Below, piece after piece: positions 1-9,772 of a DNA stretch of 19,472 nucleotides. Within the stretch, counting starts at the first letter, position 1. The number at the start of each line of letters is the position of its first letter. Position numbers and translations under genes: made by a program. Location of the stretch: the NCBI GenBank assembly GCA_946886565.1, contig CAMPIX010000032.1:1-19472 (forward strand), written 5' to 3'. The notes beneath the pieces are model-generated. The model worked only from the letters and a program-made list of their open reading frames with translations, was not told where the DNA came from and ran no database searches. The DNA comes from an uncultured Altererythrobacter sp. (GTDB lineage Bacteria; Pseudomonadota; Alphaproteobacteria; Sphingomonadales; Sphingomonadaceae).

Positions 1-60
1 CTCGCAGCGGTGCGCTCGCCCGTCTGGGGCGAGGAGGAGGTGCCGCCATTCACGGGCTGA
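1..60 (+). CDS. 3' end of an unidentified gene (partial)
   Basis: Frame 1 is open from the window edge and ends in TGA at 58-60, giving a 19-residue tail that ends EEVPPFTG. Codon third positions in this stretch are almost all G or C, while the same bases read in frame 3 look much less coding-like. That favours frame 1 as the real one here. The tail is too short to identify. Its position directly before a CheY-like receiver would fit a chemotaxis or other two-component gene, but that is only inference from the neighbour. Confidence 0.45.
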   Translation, partial: LAAVRSPVWGEEEVPPFTG

Positions 61-131
61 TCAAACGCAGCATCCCCGGCAAGGGAACGCCCGCTGAGGC
101 CCCGGCCGAAGCCCGGGCCGAACCCGCGCCG

Positions 132-572
132 GTGGCCGCCGATCCCGCGCAACGGATCGTCGACGAGGCCAAGGCTGCCTATGCCGCACGGCATGGCCAG
201 CCGCGCGTGCGCCGCTGCCTGGTGGTCGACGATTCGCGCATGATCCGCAAGGTCGCGCGCCGGATCGTCGAGGACATGGGCTTCGAGGCCGCCGAGGCCG
301 AGAACGGCGAGGAAGCGCTCGCCCGGTGCAAGGCGGCGATGCCCGACCTCGTGATCCTCGACTGGAACATGCCGGTGATGAGCGGGCTCGAATTCGTCGC
401 GCAACTGCGCGCGCTGCCCGCCGACCGGGTGCCGCGGGTGGTGTTCTGCACCTCGAACTCGGGCGTCGTCGACATCCACAAGGGCATCGACGCGGGCGCG
501 GACGAATACGTGATCAAGCCGTTCGACGAGACAACGCTGCGCGCCAAACTGCGCAATATCGGCCTCGCCTGA
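132..572 (+). CDS. CheY-like single-domain response regulator
   Basis: The protein is a phosphoacceptor receiver domain with no output domain, so it should act through protein-protein contact in a phosphorelay or chemotaxis pathway in the cytoplasm. The receiver spans about residues 27-146. The acidic pair is D33/D34, the phosphorylated aspartate is D77 in LDWNMPVMSG, the switch threonine is T107 and the conserved lysine is K129 in KPF. All key residues are present, so it should be phosphorylatable. Residues 1-26 are an Ala/Pro-rich lead. The GTG at 132 is the first ATG/GTG/TTG codon in frame, but the frame is open and coding-like from about position 48. The true start may therefore lie upstream, overlapping the previous gene. 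It converges on the dienelactone hydrolase gene. The family is certain; the exact partner kinase and the start are not. Confidence 0.85.
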   Translation: MAADPAQRIVDEAKAAYAARHGQPRVRRCLVVDDSRMIRKVARRIVEDMGFEAAEAENGEEALARCKAAMPDLVILDWNMPVMSGLEFVAQLRALPADRVPRVVFCTSNSGVVDIHKGIDAGADEYVIKPFDETTLRAKLRNIGLA

Positions 573-579
573 CGCGTCC

Positions 580-686
580 CCGCCCTTCGACTGGCTGCTT
601 GCAGCAGCCGCTCAGGATAAACTACGACGGGGACCTCAGGCCGCCGGCGCTCCGAAAGTGGCCTGAGACCCCCGCCTTCGCGGGGG
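580..686. repeat. Cluster of three intergenic inverted repeats between convergent genes
   Basis: This gap holds three stem-loops in a row. GGCTGCT at 593-599 pairs with AGCAGCC at 603-609. CTCAGGCC at 635-642 pairs with GGCCTGAG at 660-667. CCCCCGC at 669-675 pairs with GCGGGGG at 680-686 across the loop CTTC. The last lies just past the hydrolase stop codon and could serve as its terminator, although no T-run follows on either strand. The flanking words CCCTTCGACT and CGCTCAGGA resemble a dispersed extragenic repeat that I associate with sphingomonad genomes. That resemblance is from memory, not a search. Confidence 0.55.
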
Positions 687-687
687 A

Positions 688-1557
688 TCAGAGCGCGTCC
701 TTGTACAGCTCCAGCAGGTTCGCCCAGGCGCGCTCCGCCGCGGCTTCGTCGTAGGAAGGCGAGTCGGGGACGGTCCATCCGTGATCGCCGGCATAGACCT
801 CGATCTCGGCCGGGCGGCCGGCGTCCGCCGCCGCCTTGCGCAATATCTCGAGATTCTCCGGCGCTTCGGCGTGATCGTCCTGCGCGATGGCGATCAGGAA
901 GCTCGCCCGCGTTTCATCGAACAGGTCGTGCGGGCTCATCGGATCGCCCTCGCGGACCAGCCCGCCGCCGTGGAAGCTCGCCGCGGCGCGCACCCGGCCG
1001 GGCACCGCGGCCGCGCTCCACACGGTGAACGGCCCGCCCATACAATAACCCTGCGTGCCGACGCCGCGCGCGGTGTCGACCGCCTCCTGCGCGTCGAGCC
1101 AGCCGACCGCCGCGGTCGCGTCGCGCATGATTGCCTCGGCATCGAGTTTCTTGCGCCATGGACCGACCTTCTGAAACCCGCCGGTCGCTGCGAAACCGGC
1201 AAAATCCGCGAACTGCTCTCCCGCGACGTCGCGATAGTAGGGATTGACCACCAGTACCGCATAGCCCGAACCCGCCAGACGCCGGGCCATCATGCGCTTC
1301 GCTTCGCGCAGCCCCGCGATATCCGGCCAGAACAACACTGCAGGCGCCGGTCCGGAAGCCGGATGCACGAAGAAGCCGTCCATCGTCCCATCGGCGGTCG
1401 CGAAGCTCACGGTTTGCTCGGCCAGTTGCCCGGAATCGCCGGACGCCGCCTCCATCGGCGCGCAGGCAGCGAGCGCCGCCATGCCCCCGAGCGCGCCGAA
1501 CTGCCGCCGGCTCATCCCCTCGCGAGCCCAGCGGGCCAGCTTGTCTTCGTCGCACAT
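688..1557 (-). CDS. Tat-exported lipoprotein, dienelactone hydrolase family
   Basis: This 289-residue alpha/beta hydrolase belongs to the dienelactone hydrolase (DLH) family, which hydrolyses lactone or ester bonds using a Cys-Asp-His triad. The nucleophile is C172 in GYCMGG, the acid is probably D227 or D228 in QDDH, and the histidine is H259 in GDHGW. The N-terminus carries a twin-arginine motif SRRQF (residues 16-20), a hydrophobic stretch and a lipobox LAAC (C32). The folded enzyme is therefore probably exported by Tat and then lipid-anchored. The start at 1557 (Met-Cys-Asp) is chosen because this beginning is common in exported DLH proteins; Met15 at 1515 is the alternative. It is divergent from the aldehyde dehydrogenase across about 150 bases. 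The natural substrate is unknown. Confidence 0.87.
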   Translation of the reverse strand: MCDEDKLARWAREGMSRRQFGALGGMAALAACAPMEAASGDSGQLAEQTVSFATADGTMDGFFVHPASGPAPAVLFWPDIAGLREAKRMMARRLAGSGYAVLVVNPYYRDVAGEQFADFAGFAATGGFQKVGPWRKKLDAEAIMRDATAAVGWLDAQEAVDTARGVGTQGYCMGGPFTVWSAAAVPGRVRAAASFHGGGLVREGDPMSPHDLFDETRASFLIAIAQDDHAEAPENLEILRKAAADAGRPAEIEVYAGDHGWTVPDSPSYDEAAAERAWANLLELYKDAL

Positions 1558-1644
1558 CCTCGTCTCTCCCGGTGGTTCGCGCCATGCTGCGCGCGGCGGG
1601 CGCGGCATGCAAGCGGGATTGGGCGACGGCCACGACCGTGTTAG

Positions 1645-1659
1645 GTTTCTCGCAGAAAC
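1645..1659. promoter_or_regulatory. Palindrome in a divergent promoter region (possible operator)
   Basis: GTTTCT at 1645-1650 and AGAAAC at 1654-1659 form a perfect inverted repeat around CGC. It sits between the divergent hydrolase (start 1557) and aldehyde dehydrogenase (start 1710) genes. An AT-rich TAAATA follows at 1661-1666. Size and symmetry fit a dimeric repressor or activator site, but no regulator gene is adjacent and no convincing -35 box is visible. Confidence 0.3.
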
Positions 1660-1709
1660 GTAAATAGCGAGTCGGCGCCCCCGCGCCGGTCCAAAGATGG
1701 AGAACACGG

Positions 1710-3134
1710 ATGCCCACTGCCTACCGCAACCTGATCGACGGCGAGATGGTCGAGACCGCGCAGACCATGGACGTGGTCAACCCCGCGAACGAGGATGTGA
1801 TCGGCACCGTGCCCGCCTGCGGCAAGGACGAGCTCGACCGCGCGGTCGCCGCCGCGCGCCGCGCGTTCAGGATCTGGTCCAAGACCCCGATCGCCGAGCG
1901 CCGCGCCGCGATCCAGAAAATCTCCGCCATCATCAAGGAGAACGCCGACGAGCTCCACCGCCTGCTCACCGCCGAGCAGGGCAAGCCGCACAGCCAGGCT
2001 ATGGGCGAGGTGATCGGCGCCTCGATGATGGTCGGCGCGCAGTCCTCGCTCGATCTCGAGGACGAGGTGAACGAGGACAGCGACACGCGCCTTTCGCGCA
2101 CGCGCCGCGTGCCGGTCGGCGTGGTCGGCGGGATCGTGCCGTGGAACTTCCCGGTGATGATGGCGATGCAGAAGATCGCCCCCGCGATGCTTTCGGGCTG
2201 CACGATCGTGCTCAAGCCCTCGCCCTTCACCCCGCTCACCACGCTGCGCATCGCCGAGCTGATCAAGGACGCCGCGCCCCCGGGCGTGATCAACGTCATC
2301 ACCGGCGAGGATTCGCTCGGGCCCCTGATCACCGAGCATCCCGACATCGACAAGATCACCTTCACCGGCTCGACCGCGACCGGCAAGAAGATCATGGAAG
2401 GCGCGAGCCGCGACCTGAAGCGCATCACGCTCGAATTGGGCGGCAATGACGCCTCGATCGTGCTGCCCGACGCCGACGTCGAGAAAGTCGCCGAGCAGCT
2501 CTTCTGGTCCAGCTTCTCGAACGCCGGGCAGATCTGCGTCGCCGCCAAGCGCGTCTATATCCATGAGGATATCTACGACGATCTGTCGAAGGCGATCGCC
2601 GAGTACGCCAAGACGGTGAAAGTCGGCGATGGCTCGCAGCAGGGCACCGGCGTAGGCCCGATCCAGAACCGCAAGCAGTACGAGCGCGTGCTCGATCTGA
2701 TCCAGGACGCGAAGGACCAGGGCTACAAGTTTCTCGTCGGCGGCGACCACGATCCGAAGGTGCCCGGCTACTACGTGCCGATCACGATCCTCGACAATCC
2801 GCCCGAGGACGCGCGGATCGTCGCCGAGGAACAGTTCGGCCCGGTCATGCCGCTGATGAAGTTCTCGAGCGACGAGGAAGTGATCGAGCGCGCGAACAAT
2901 TCGGACTACGGGCTCGCCGGCGCGGTCTGGACCAAGGACACCGACCGCGGCGTGCGCATCGCCGAGCAGCTCGAGACCGGCACCGTGTGGATCAACGAAT
3001 ATCTCCACCTCTCGCCCTTCGCGCCGTTCGGCGGGCACAAGCAATCGGGCTTCGGCGCCGAATACGGCAAGGAGGGCCTGCTCGAATTCACTTATCCGCA
3101 GGTCATCACGGTGCGCAAGAACGCCGAGGTGTGA
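1710..3134 (+). CDS. NAD(P)-dependent aldehyde dehydrogenase
   Basis: This 474-residue cytoplasmic enzyme of the class 1/2 aldehyde dehydrogenase superfamily oxidises an aldehyde to a carboxylate. The oxyanion-hole asparagine is N146 in PWNFP, the cofactor lysine is K169, the nucleotide-binding motif FTGST covers 218-222, the general base is E242 in LELGG and the nucleophile is C276 in NAGQIC. Length and motif order are typical, so it is intact and probably active. The ATG at 1710 has GGAG about nine bases upstream. It is divergent from the dienelactone hydrolase and convergent with purU. The substrate cannot be read from sequence; betaine-, succinate-semialdehyde- and general aliphatic-type members look alike at this level, so no gene symbol is given. 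Confidence 0.93.
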   Translation: MPTAYRNLIDGEMVETAQTMDVVNPANEDVIGTVPACGKDELDRAVAAARRAFRIWSKTPIAERRAAIQKISAIIKENADELHRLLTAEQGKPHSQAMGEVIGASMMVGAQSSLDLEDEVNEDSDTRLSRTRRVPVGVVGGIVPWNFPVMMAMQKIAPAMLSGCTIVLKPSPFTPLTTLRIAELIKDAAPPGVINVITGEDSLGPLITEHPDIDKITFTGSTATGKKIMEGASRDLKRITLELGGNDASIVLPDADVEKVAEQLFWSSFSNAGQICVAAKRVYIHEDIYDDLSKAIAEYAKTVKVGDGSQQGTGVGPIQNRKQYERVLDLIQDAKDQGYKFLVGGDHDPKVPGYYVPITILDNPPEDARIVAEEQFGPVMPLMKFSSDEEVIERANNSDYGLAGAVWTKDTDRGVRIAEQLETGTVWINEYLHLSPFAPFGGHKQSGFGAEYGKEGLLEFTYPQVITVRKNAEV

Positions 3135-3141
3135 ACATGGC

Positions 3142-3175
3142 GCCGCCGGCCCGGCCGACATGCGGGGCCGGCGGC
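3142..3175. terminator. GC-rich hairpin between convergent genes
   Basis: GCCGCCGGCCC at 3142-3152 is perfectly complementary to GGGCCGGCGGC at 3165-3175, with a 12-base loop. It begins eight bases after the aldehyde dehydrogenase stop and lies downstream of the convergent purU gene too. There is no T-run. It can act as a bidirectional barrier, but a purely intrinsic terminator is not proven. Confidence 0.6.
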
Positions 3176-3200
3176 ACTCACTGCGAGCTTCGCGCGAGCC

Positions 3201-4055
3201 TCAGCCCCTGAACACCACCGTGCGCGCGCCGTTCATCAACACGCGCTCTTCCAGATGCAACCGGACCGCTTCGGCCAGCACCCGGCTTTCGATCTCGCGG
3301 CCCTTGCGCACGAGATCGTCGGGGCTGTCGGCGTGGCTGATCGGTTCGACATCCTGATGGATGATCGGCCCCTCGTCGAGATCGGCGGTGACGTAGTGGG
3401 CGCTTGCTCCGATCATCTTCACGCCGCGGGCATGTGCCTGGTGATAGGGCTTGGCGCCCTTGAATCCTGGCAGGAAGGAGTGGTGGATGTTGATGCAGCG
3501 TCCCGCGAAATGCGCCGCCTGCGCGTCCGACAGAATCTGCATGTAACGCGCCAGCACGATCAGCTCGGCGCCGGTCTGCTCCGCGATCGTCCGGACGCGC
3601 GCTTCCTGCCCGGACTTCCCCTCCGCATTGACGGGCAAGTGATGGAACGGGATATCGCCGATATTGGTATGGCTGATCGCCTCACGCGGGTGGTTCGAGA
3701 CGATAGCCACCGGGTCCATCGCCAGTTCGCGGATCCGCCAGCGATAAAGCAGGTCGGCGAGGCAGTGGTCGAACTTGCTGACCATGATCAGCACCCGCCG
3801 CGGCCGGTCGCGCCGGACGAGCTTCCATTTCATCGCGCTGCGCTCGGCGAAGGGCGCGAACGCCGCGCGCAGATCGTCGGCACTCGTCTCGCCCGGATCG
3901 AAAGCGACGCGCATGAAGAACGCGTCGCTCGTGCGGTCGTTGAACTGCTGCGCCTCGAGGATATTGCCGCCGTGCTCGAAAAGCAGCCCGGTGACCTTGG
4001 CGGTGATGCCCGGCCGGTCGGCGCAACTCAGCGTCAGGACAAGCGGGTCGGCCAT
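3201..4055 (-). CDS. purU: Formyltetrahydrofolate deformylase
   Basis: PurU hydrolyses 10-formyltetrahydrofolate to tetrahydrofolate and formate, balancing one-carbon pools and supplying formate to PurT. The 284-residue protein has an N-terminal ACT regulatory domain (about 5-80, starting [11 protein letters not shown]) and a formyltransferase-fold catalytic domain. The catalytic triad is N189 and H191 in [11 protein letters not shown] and D227 in DLDEGP. Length and motifs match full-length PurU rather than the shorter PurN. ATG at 4055 starts one base after the stop of the upstream flavoprotein gene, with AGGTAGG immediately before it, so the two are surely co-transcribed. purT lies in the same window at 9773-10939, matching the known metabolic partnership. 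Confidence 0.96.
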   Translation of the reverse strand: MADPLVLTLSCADRPGITAKVTGLLFEHGGNILEAQQFNDRTSDAFFMRVAFDPGETSADDLRAAFAPFAERSAMKWKLVRRDRPRRVLIMVSKFDHCLADLLYRWRIRELAMDPVAIVSNHPREAISHTNIGDIPFHHLPVNAEGKSGQEARVRTIAEQTGAELIVLARYMQILSDAQAAHFAGRCINIHHSFLPGFKGAKPYHQAHARGVKMIGASAHYVTADLDEGPIIHQDVEPISHADSPDDLVRKGREIESRVLAEAVRLHLEERVLMNGARTVVFRG

Positions 4056-4056
4056 C

Positions 4057-5073
4057 CTACCTGCGGGTCAGCGCCTCTTCGCTCTCGGCCATCAGCGTGG
4101 CGATGATCTGCGCGACCGGTTCCTCTTCCTTGACCATGCCGACCGACTGGCCCGCCATCAGGCTGCCGCCCTCGACATCGCCGTCGATCACCGCGCGGCG
4201 CAGCGCGCCGGCCCAATAATGCTCGATCTGGAGCTGCGCCTCGTCCATCGCGATGCCGTCCTCGTCGAGCCGCTGCACGACCTCGCGCTGCTTGGCGGTG
4301 AAGCTCTCGGTGCCCTTGTTCTTGAGCGCACGCACCGGGATCACCGGCAAGCGCGGATCGACTTGCACGCTGGCGACGGCGTCTCGCGCGCTGGCGCGGA
4401 AGAAGGCCTTCTTGAAGTCGGGGTGCGCGATGGACTCGGTCGCGCAGGCGAATCGGGTGCCGAGCTGCACGCCCGCCGCGCCCATTTCGAGATAACCGGC
4501 GATCGCCTGCCCCTTGCCGATCCCGCCCGCGACGAACACCAGGTGATCGTTCGCCAGCTCGGGCAGGATTTCCTGCGCCAGCACGCTGGTGGAGACCGGA
4601 CCGATATGGCCGCCCGCCTCCATCCCCTCGATGACCAGCGCGTCGGCACCTGAGCGAAGCAGCTTCTTGGCGAGCGCCAGCGTGGGCGCGAAGCAGATCA
4701 CCTTGGCCGGGTTCGCCCCGCCCTTGATCGCCTCGACGCTGCCCTTGGGCGGAATGCCGCCCGCGAGCACGACGTGGCTCACCGCGTGCTTCTCGCACAC
4801 GGCGATCAGCTCGAACAGTTGCGGGTGCATGGTGATCAGGTTCACGCCGAACGGCTTGTCCGTCAGCGCGCGGGTCGCGGCGATCTCGGCGTCGAGCAGC
4901 TCGGGGGTCATCGCGCCGCAGGCGATCACGCCGAAGCCGCCCGCGTTGCTGATCGCCGAGACGAGGTTGCGCTCGGAAACCCAGCTCATCGCCCCGCACA
5001 GGATCGCGGTCTCGCAGCCGAGGAACTCGGTGCCGCGCTGCATCAGGCGGCTTGTCTTGGAATAATCGCTCAT
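4057..5073 (-). CDS. Nitronate monooxygenase / FabK-like FMN flavoprotein
   Basis: This 338-residue FMN-dependent TIM-barrel protein belongs to the 2-nitropropane dioxygenase superfamily. Visible motifs are the early cofactor region ending NAGGFGVI (43-50), [10 protein letters not shown] at 149-158 with the conserved H156, and the phosphate-binding segment GGIGKG (183-188) followed by [12 protein letters not shown]. Family members either oxidise toxic alkyl nitronates (nitronate monooxygenase) or reduce enoyl-ACP (FabK). The GMEAGGHIG form is also what FabK carries, so activity cannot be assigned from sequence alone. It is the first gene of a two-gene operon with purU. Its upstream region is shared with the divergent katG gene. 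Confidence 0.88.
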   Translation of the reverse strand: MSDYSKTSRLMQRGTEFLGCETAILCGAMSWVSERNLVSAISNAGGFGVIACGAMTPELLDAEIAATRALTDKPFGVNLITMHPQLFELIAVCEKHAVSHVVLAGGIPPKGSVEAIKGGANPAKVICFAPTLALAKKLLRSGADALVIEGMEAGGHIGPVSTSVLAQEILPELANDHLVFVAGGIGKGQAIAGYLEMGAAGVQLGTRFACATESIAHPDFKKAFFRASARDAVASVQVDPRLPVIPVRALKNKGTESFTAKQREVVQRLDEDGIAMDEAQLQIEHYWAGALRRAVIDGDVEGGSLMAGQSVGMVKEEEPVAQIIATLMAESEEALTRR

Positions 5074-5199
5074 CGCCCGGGGCGCTTAAGGCGCGCACGC
5101 CGGGGCGGCAAGAGGTCAGCGCGCCATGCGGTGGAACCGCGCCGGTTTCGGCCCATTGAATCGACGCGGCAGACGCCCCGATCAATCGCCAAAATCGAT

Positions 5200-7532
<2,333 letters not shown>

Positions 7533-7549
7533 CCCCTTCGGCTTCGCAG

Positions 7550-7585
7550 AAAGGGCCTCCAGCAGCAATGTCGGGGGCCCTTTTT
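7550..7585 (+). terminator. Rho-independent terminator of katG
   Basis: AAAGGGCC at 7550-7557 pairs with GGCCCTTT at 7576-7583. The stem extends inward by TCC against GGG, including one G-U pair, to 11 base pairs with a 12-base loop. A TTTTT run at 7581-7585 overlaps and ends the stem. It begins 18 bases after the katG stop. This is the clearest intrinsic terminator in the window. It separates katG from the following peptidase gene, which must have its own promoter. Confidence 0.9.
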
Positions 7586-7671
7586 GCGTGTTCGTGCCGG
7601 GGAATCTGCTGGACATCCCGCATCTTGCGGCGGAGAGAGCGCGCAGCAAATCCAACGGGGAGACCAGTTTC

Positions 7672-9720
7672 GTGACCAGCCGCAATGTCCTGCTCGCCGC
7701 AGCCTCTTTCGGGGCACTAACGCTCGCTGCGCCCACCAGCGCCGACGAAGGCATGTGGACCTTCGAGGGTTTTCCCACCGAGCGGGTGCGCGAGGCCTAC
7801 GGCTGGGCGCCCGATCAGGAATGGCTCGACAACGTGCAGAACGCCGCGGTGCGCCTCACCGGCGGCTGCTCGGCGAGCTTCGTCTCGCCCGACGGGCTGA
7901 TCCTCACCAACCATCACTGCATCGCGAGCTGCCTCTACGACAATTCGACCGACGAGATCGACTATCTGCTCAACGGCTATGTTGCCGAACGGCGCGAGGA
8001 CGAACTCAAGTGCCCCGGTCAGCAGGCCGAGGTGGTCACGATGATCACCGACGTCACGCCGCAAGTGATGGACGCGATCGGCACGCTGACCGGCGAAGCG
8101 CTGACCAAGGCGCGCGACGCGACGATCGCGGAGATCGAATCGGCCGGCTGCCCCGACACCGAAACCACCCGCTGCCAGGTCGTCACCCTGTTCGGCGGCG
8201 GGCAGTACAAGCTTTACACCTACCGCAAGTATTCGGACGTACGCCTCGCCTGGGCACCCGAGGACCGCGCGGCGACGTTCGGGGGCGATCCCGACAATTT
8301 CAACTTCCCGCGCTACTCGCTCGATGCCTCGTTCCTGCGCGCCTACGAGGACGGCGAGCCGGTTTCCACCCCGGCGCATCTGGAATGGAACCCGCGCGCA
8401 CCGGTGGAAGGCGAGATCACGTTCGTGGTCGGCAACCCCGGCTCGACCAGCCGCCTGTGGACGAGCAGCCAGCTCGCCTTCGAGCGCGAGGTGCGCCTGC
8501 CGGTCACCGTCGCCACGCTCTCCGAGCTGCGCGGGCGGCTGATCCGCGCGATGGACGAGAGCGCGGAGAAGGAGCGCCAGGGGCGCGACCTGCTCGGCGG
8601 GGTCGAGAACTCGCTCAAGGTCTACATCGGCCGCACCCGCGCGCTTAACGATCCCGATTTCACCGCCAAGCTCGCCGCTGCGCAGGAAGAGCTGAAGGCG
8701 AAGAGCGCGTCAAATCCCGAAATCGGGGACCCGTGGAGCACAGTGGAAGAGGCGATGGAGAATTATCGCTCGCTCTACTATCCGCTGCGCTTCACCCAGC
8801 CCTCGGGCGATCTCTACGGCTACGCGCAGACACTGGTCTTCGCCGCGCAGGAACGCGCCAAGCCCAACGCCGAGCGCCTGCCCGGCTTCACCGACAGCGC
8901 GCTGCCGCTGACCGAGAAGCGCCTGCTCGACGAACGCCCGGTCTATCCATGGCTCGACCAGCTCATGATGGAATGGAGCCTGTCGAAGGCGCGCGAATAC
9001 CTCGGCGTCGACGATCCGGACTCCAAGCTGCTGCTCGGCAAGGAAAGCCCCGAGCAGCTCGCCACGCGGCTGGTCGAGGGCACCTCGCTCGCCGATCCTG
9101 CAGTGCGCAAGGCGCTGTGGGAAGGCGGGCTCGCGGCGATCGAAGCGTCGGACGATCCGATGATCCAGTACGCGCTCAAGCTCGCGCCGCGTCAGCGCGA
9201 ACTCGAGGCGCTCACCGACGCGCAGTATTCGGGTCCGCTCGCGGTCGCCGGCGCCGAACTCGCCGATGCGCGCTTCGCCGCCTACGGCGACAGTCTTTAT
9301 CCCGACGCGACCTTCACGCTGCGCATAAGCTACGGTCAGGTGAAGGGCTGGACCGAGCGCGGCAACGAAGTGCCGATCCGCACCACGCTGGGCGGCACGT
9401 TCGAGCGCGCGACCGGCAACCCGCCGTTCGACCTCGCGCCCGCCTTCGTAGCGAACAAGGCGGAGATCGACATGGACACGACCTACGATTTCGTCACCAC
9501 CAACGACATCATCGGCGGCAATTCGGGCTCGCCCGTGATCGACAAGGCGGGCACCGTGATCGGCGCCGCGTTCGACGGCAACATCCACTCGCTGGGCGGC
9601 AACTACGGCTACGACGGCACGATGAACCGCACCGTGGTTGTCTCGACCGCGGCGGTGCAGGAAGCGCTGGAGACGATCTACCCTGCGCCCGCGCTGGTTG
9701 AGGAACTGGCCGGCGAATGA
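7672..9720 (+). CDS. Secreted S46-family dipeptidyl-peptidase (DPP7/DPP11 type)
   Basis: S46 peptidases are chymotrypsin-fold exopeptidases that remove dipeptides from peptide N-termini in the periplasm. This one is 682 residues, the usual size. A signal peptide occupies about residues 1-24, ending in a small-residue TSA site. The catalytic histidine is in TNHHC (H82 by analogy with the chymotrypsin AHC motif), the aspartate is probably D218 in RYSLDASF, and the serine is S618 in GGNSGSP. Several cysteines near H82 (C66, C83, C88) could form disulfides, fitting an exported protein. GTG at 7672 is chosen because GGGGAGA lies nine bases upstream and a signal peptide follows directly. An earlier GTG at 7588 abuts the katG terminator and would spoil the signal peptide. 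Cleavage preference (hydrophobic or acidic) is undecided. Confidence 0.93.
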   Translation: MTSRNVLLAAASFGALTLAAPTSADEGMWTFEGFPTERVREAYGWAPDQEWLDNVQNAAVRLTGGCSASFVSPDGLILTNHHCIASCLYDNSTDEIDYLLNGYVAERREDELKCPGQQAEVVTMITDVTPQVMDAIGTLTGEALTKARDATIAEIESAGCPDTETTRCQVVTLFGGGQYKLYTYRKYSDVRLAWAPEDRAATFGGDPDNFNFPRYSLDASFLRAYEDGEPVSTPAHLEWNPRAPVEGEITFVVGNPGSTSRLWTSSQLAFEREVRLPVTVATLSELRGRLIRAMDESAEKERQGRDLLGGVENSLKVYIGRTRALNDPDFTAKLAAAQEELKAKSASNPEIGDPWSTVEEAMENYRSLYYPLRFTQPSGDLYGYAQTLVFAAQERAKPNAERLPGFTDSALPLTEKRLLDERPVYPWLDQLMMEWSLSKAREYLGVDDPDSKLLLGKESPEQLATRLVEGTSLADPAVRKALWEGGLAAIEASDDPMIQYALKLAPRQRELEALTDAQYSGPLAVAGAELADARFAAYGDSLYPDATFTLRISYGQVKGWTERGNEVPIRTTLGGTFERATGNPPFDLAPAFVANKAEIDMDTTYDFVTTNDIIGGNSGSPVIDKAGTVIGAAFDGNIHSLGGNYGYDGTMNRTVVVSTAAVQEALETIYPAPALVEELAGE

Positions 9721-9732
9721 TCGCGTGCGGCT

Positions 9733-9754
9733 GGCGGGGCCATCGCGCCCCGCC
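9733..9754. terminator. Bidirectional hairpin between the S46 peptidase gene and purT
   Basis: GGCGGGGC at 9733-9740 is perfectly complementary to GCCCCGCC at 9747-9754, with a six-base loop. It occupies the 52-base gap between two convergent genes. No T-run follows on either strand, so efficiency as an intrinsic terminator is uncertain. Confidence 0.55.
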
Positions 9755-9772
9755 CGCTTGGCCGCCACCCGC

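Noticed and set aside
1641..3161. Minus-strand frame of about 500 codons opposite the aldehyde dehydrogenase
   Set aside because: It has no recognisable domain and is compositionally a shadow; the plus-strand enzyme has all its catalytic residues.
7588..7671. Earlier GTG start for the S46 peptidase
   Set aside because: It abuts the katG terminator, lacks a ribosome-binding site and would bury the signal peptide behind a polar extension. GTG 7672 has GGGGAGA at proper spacing.
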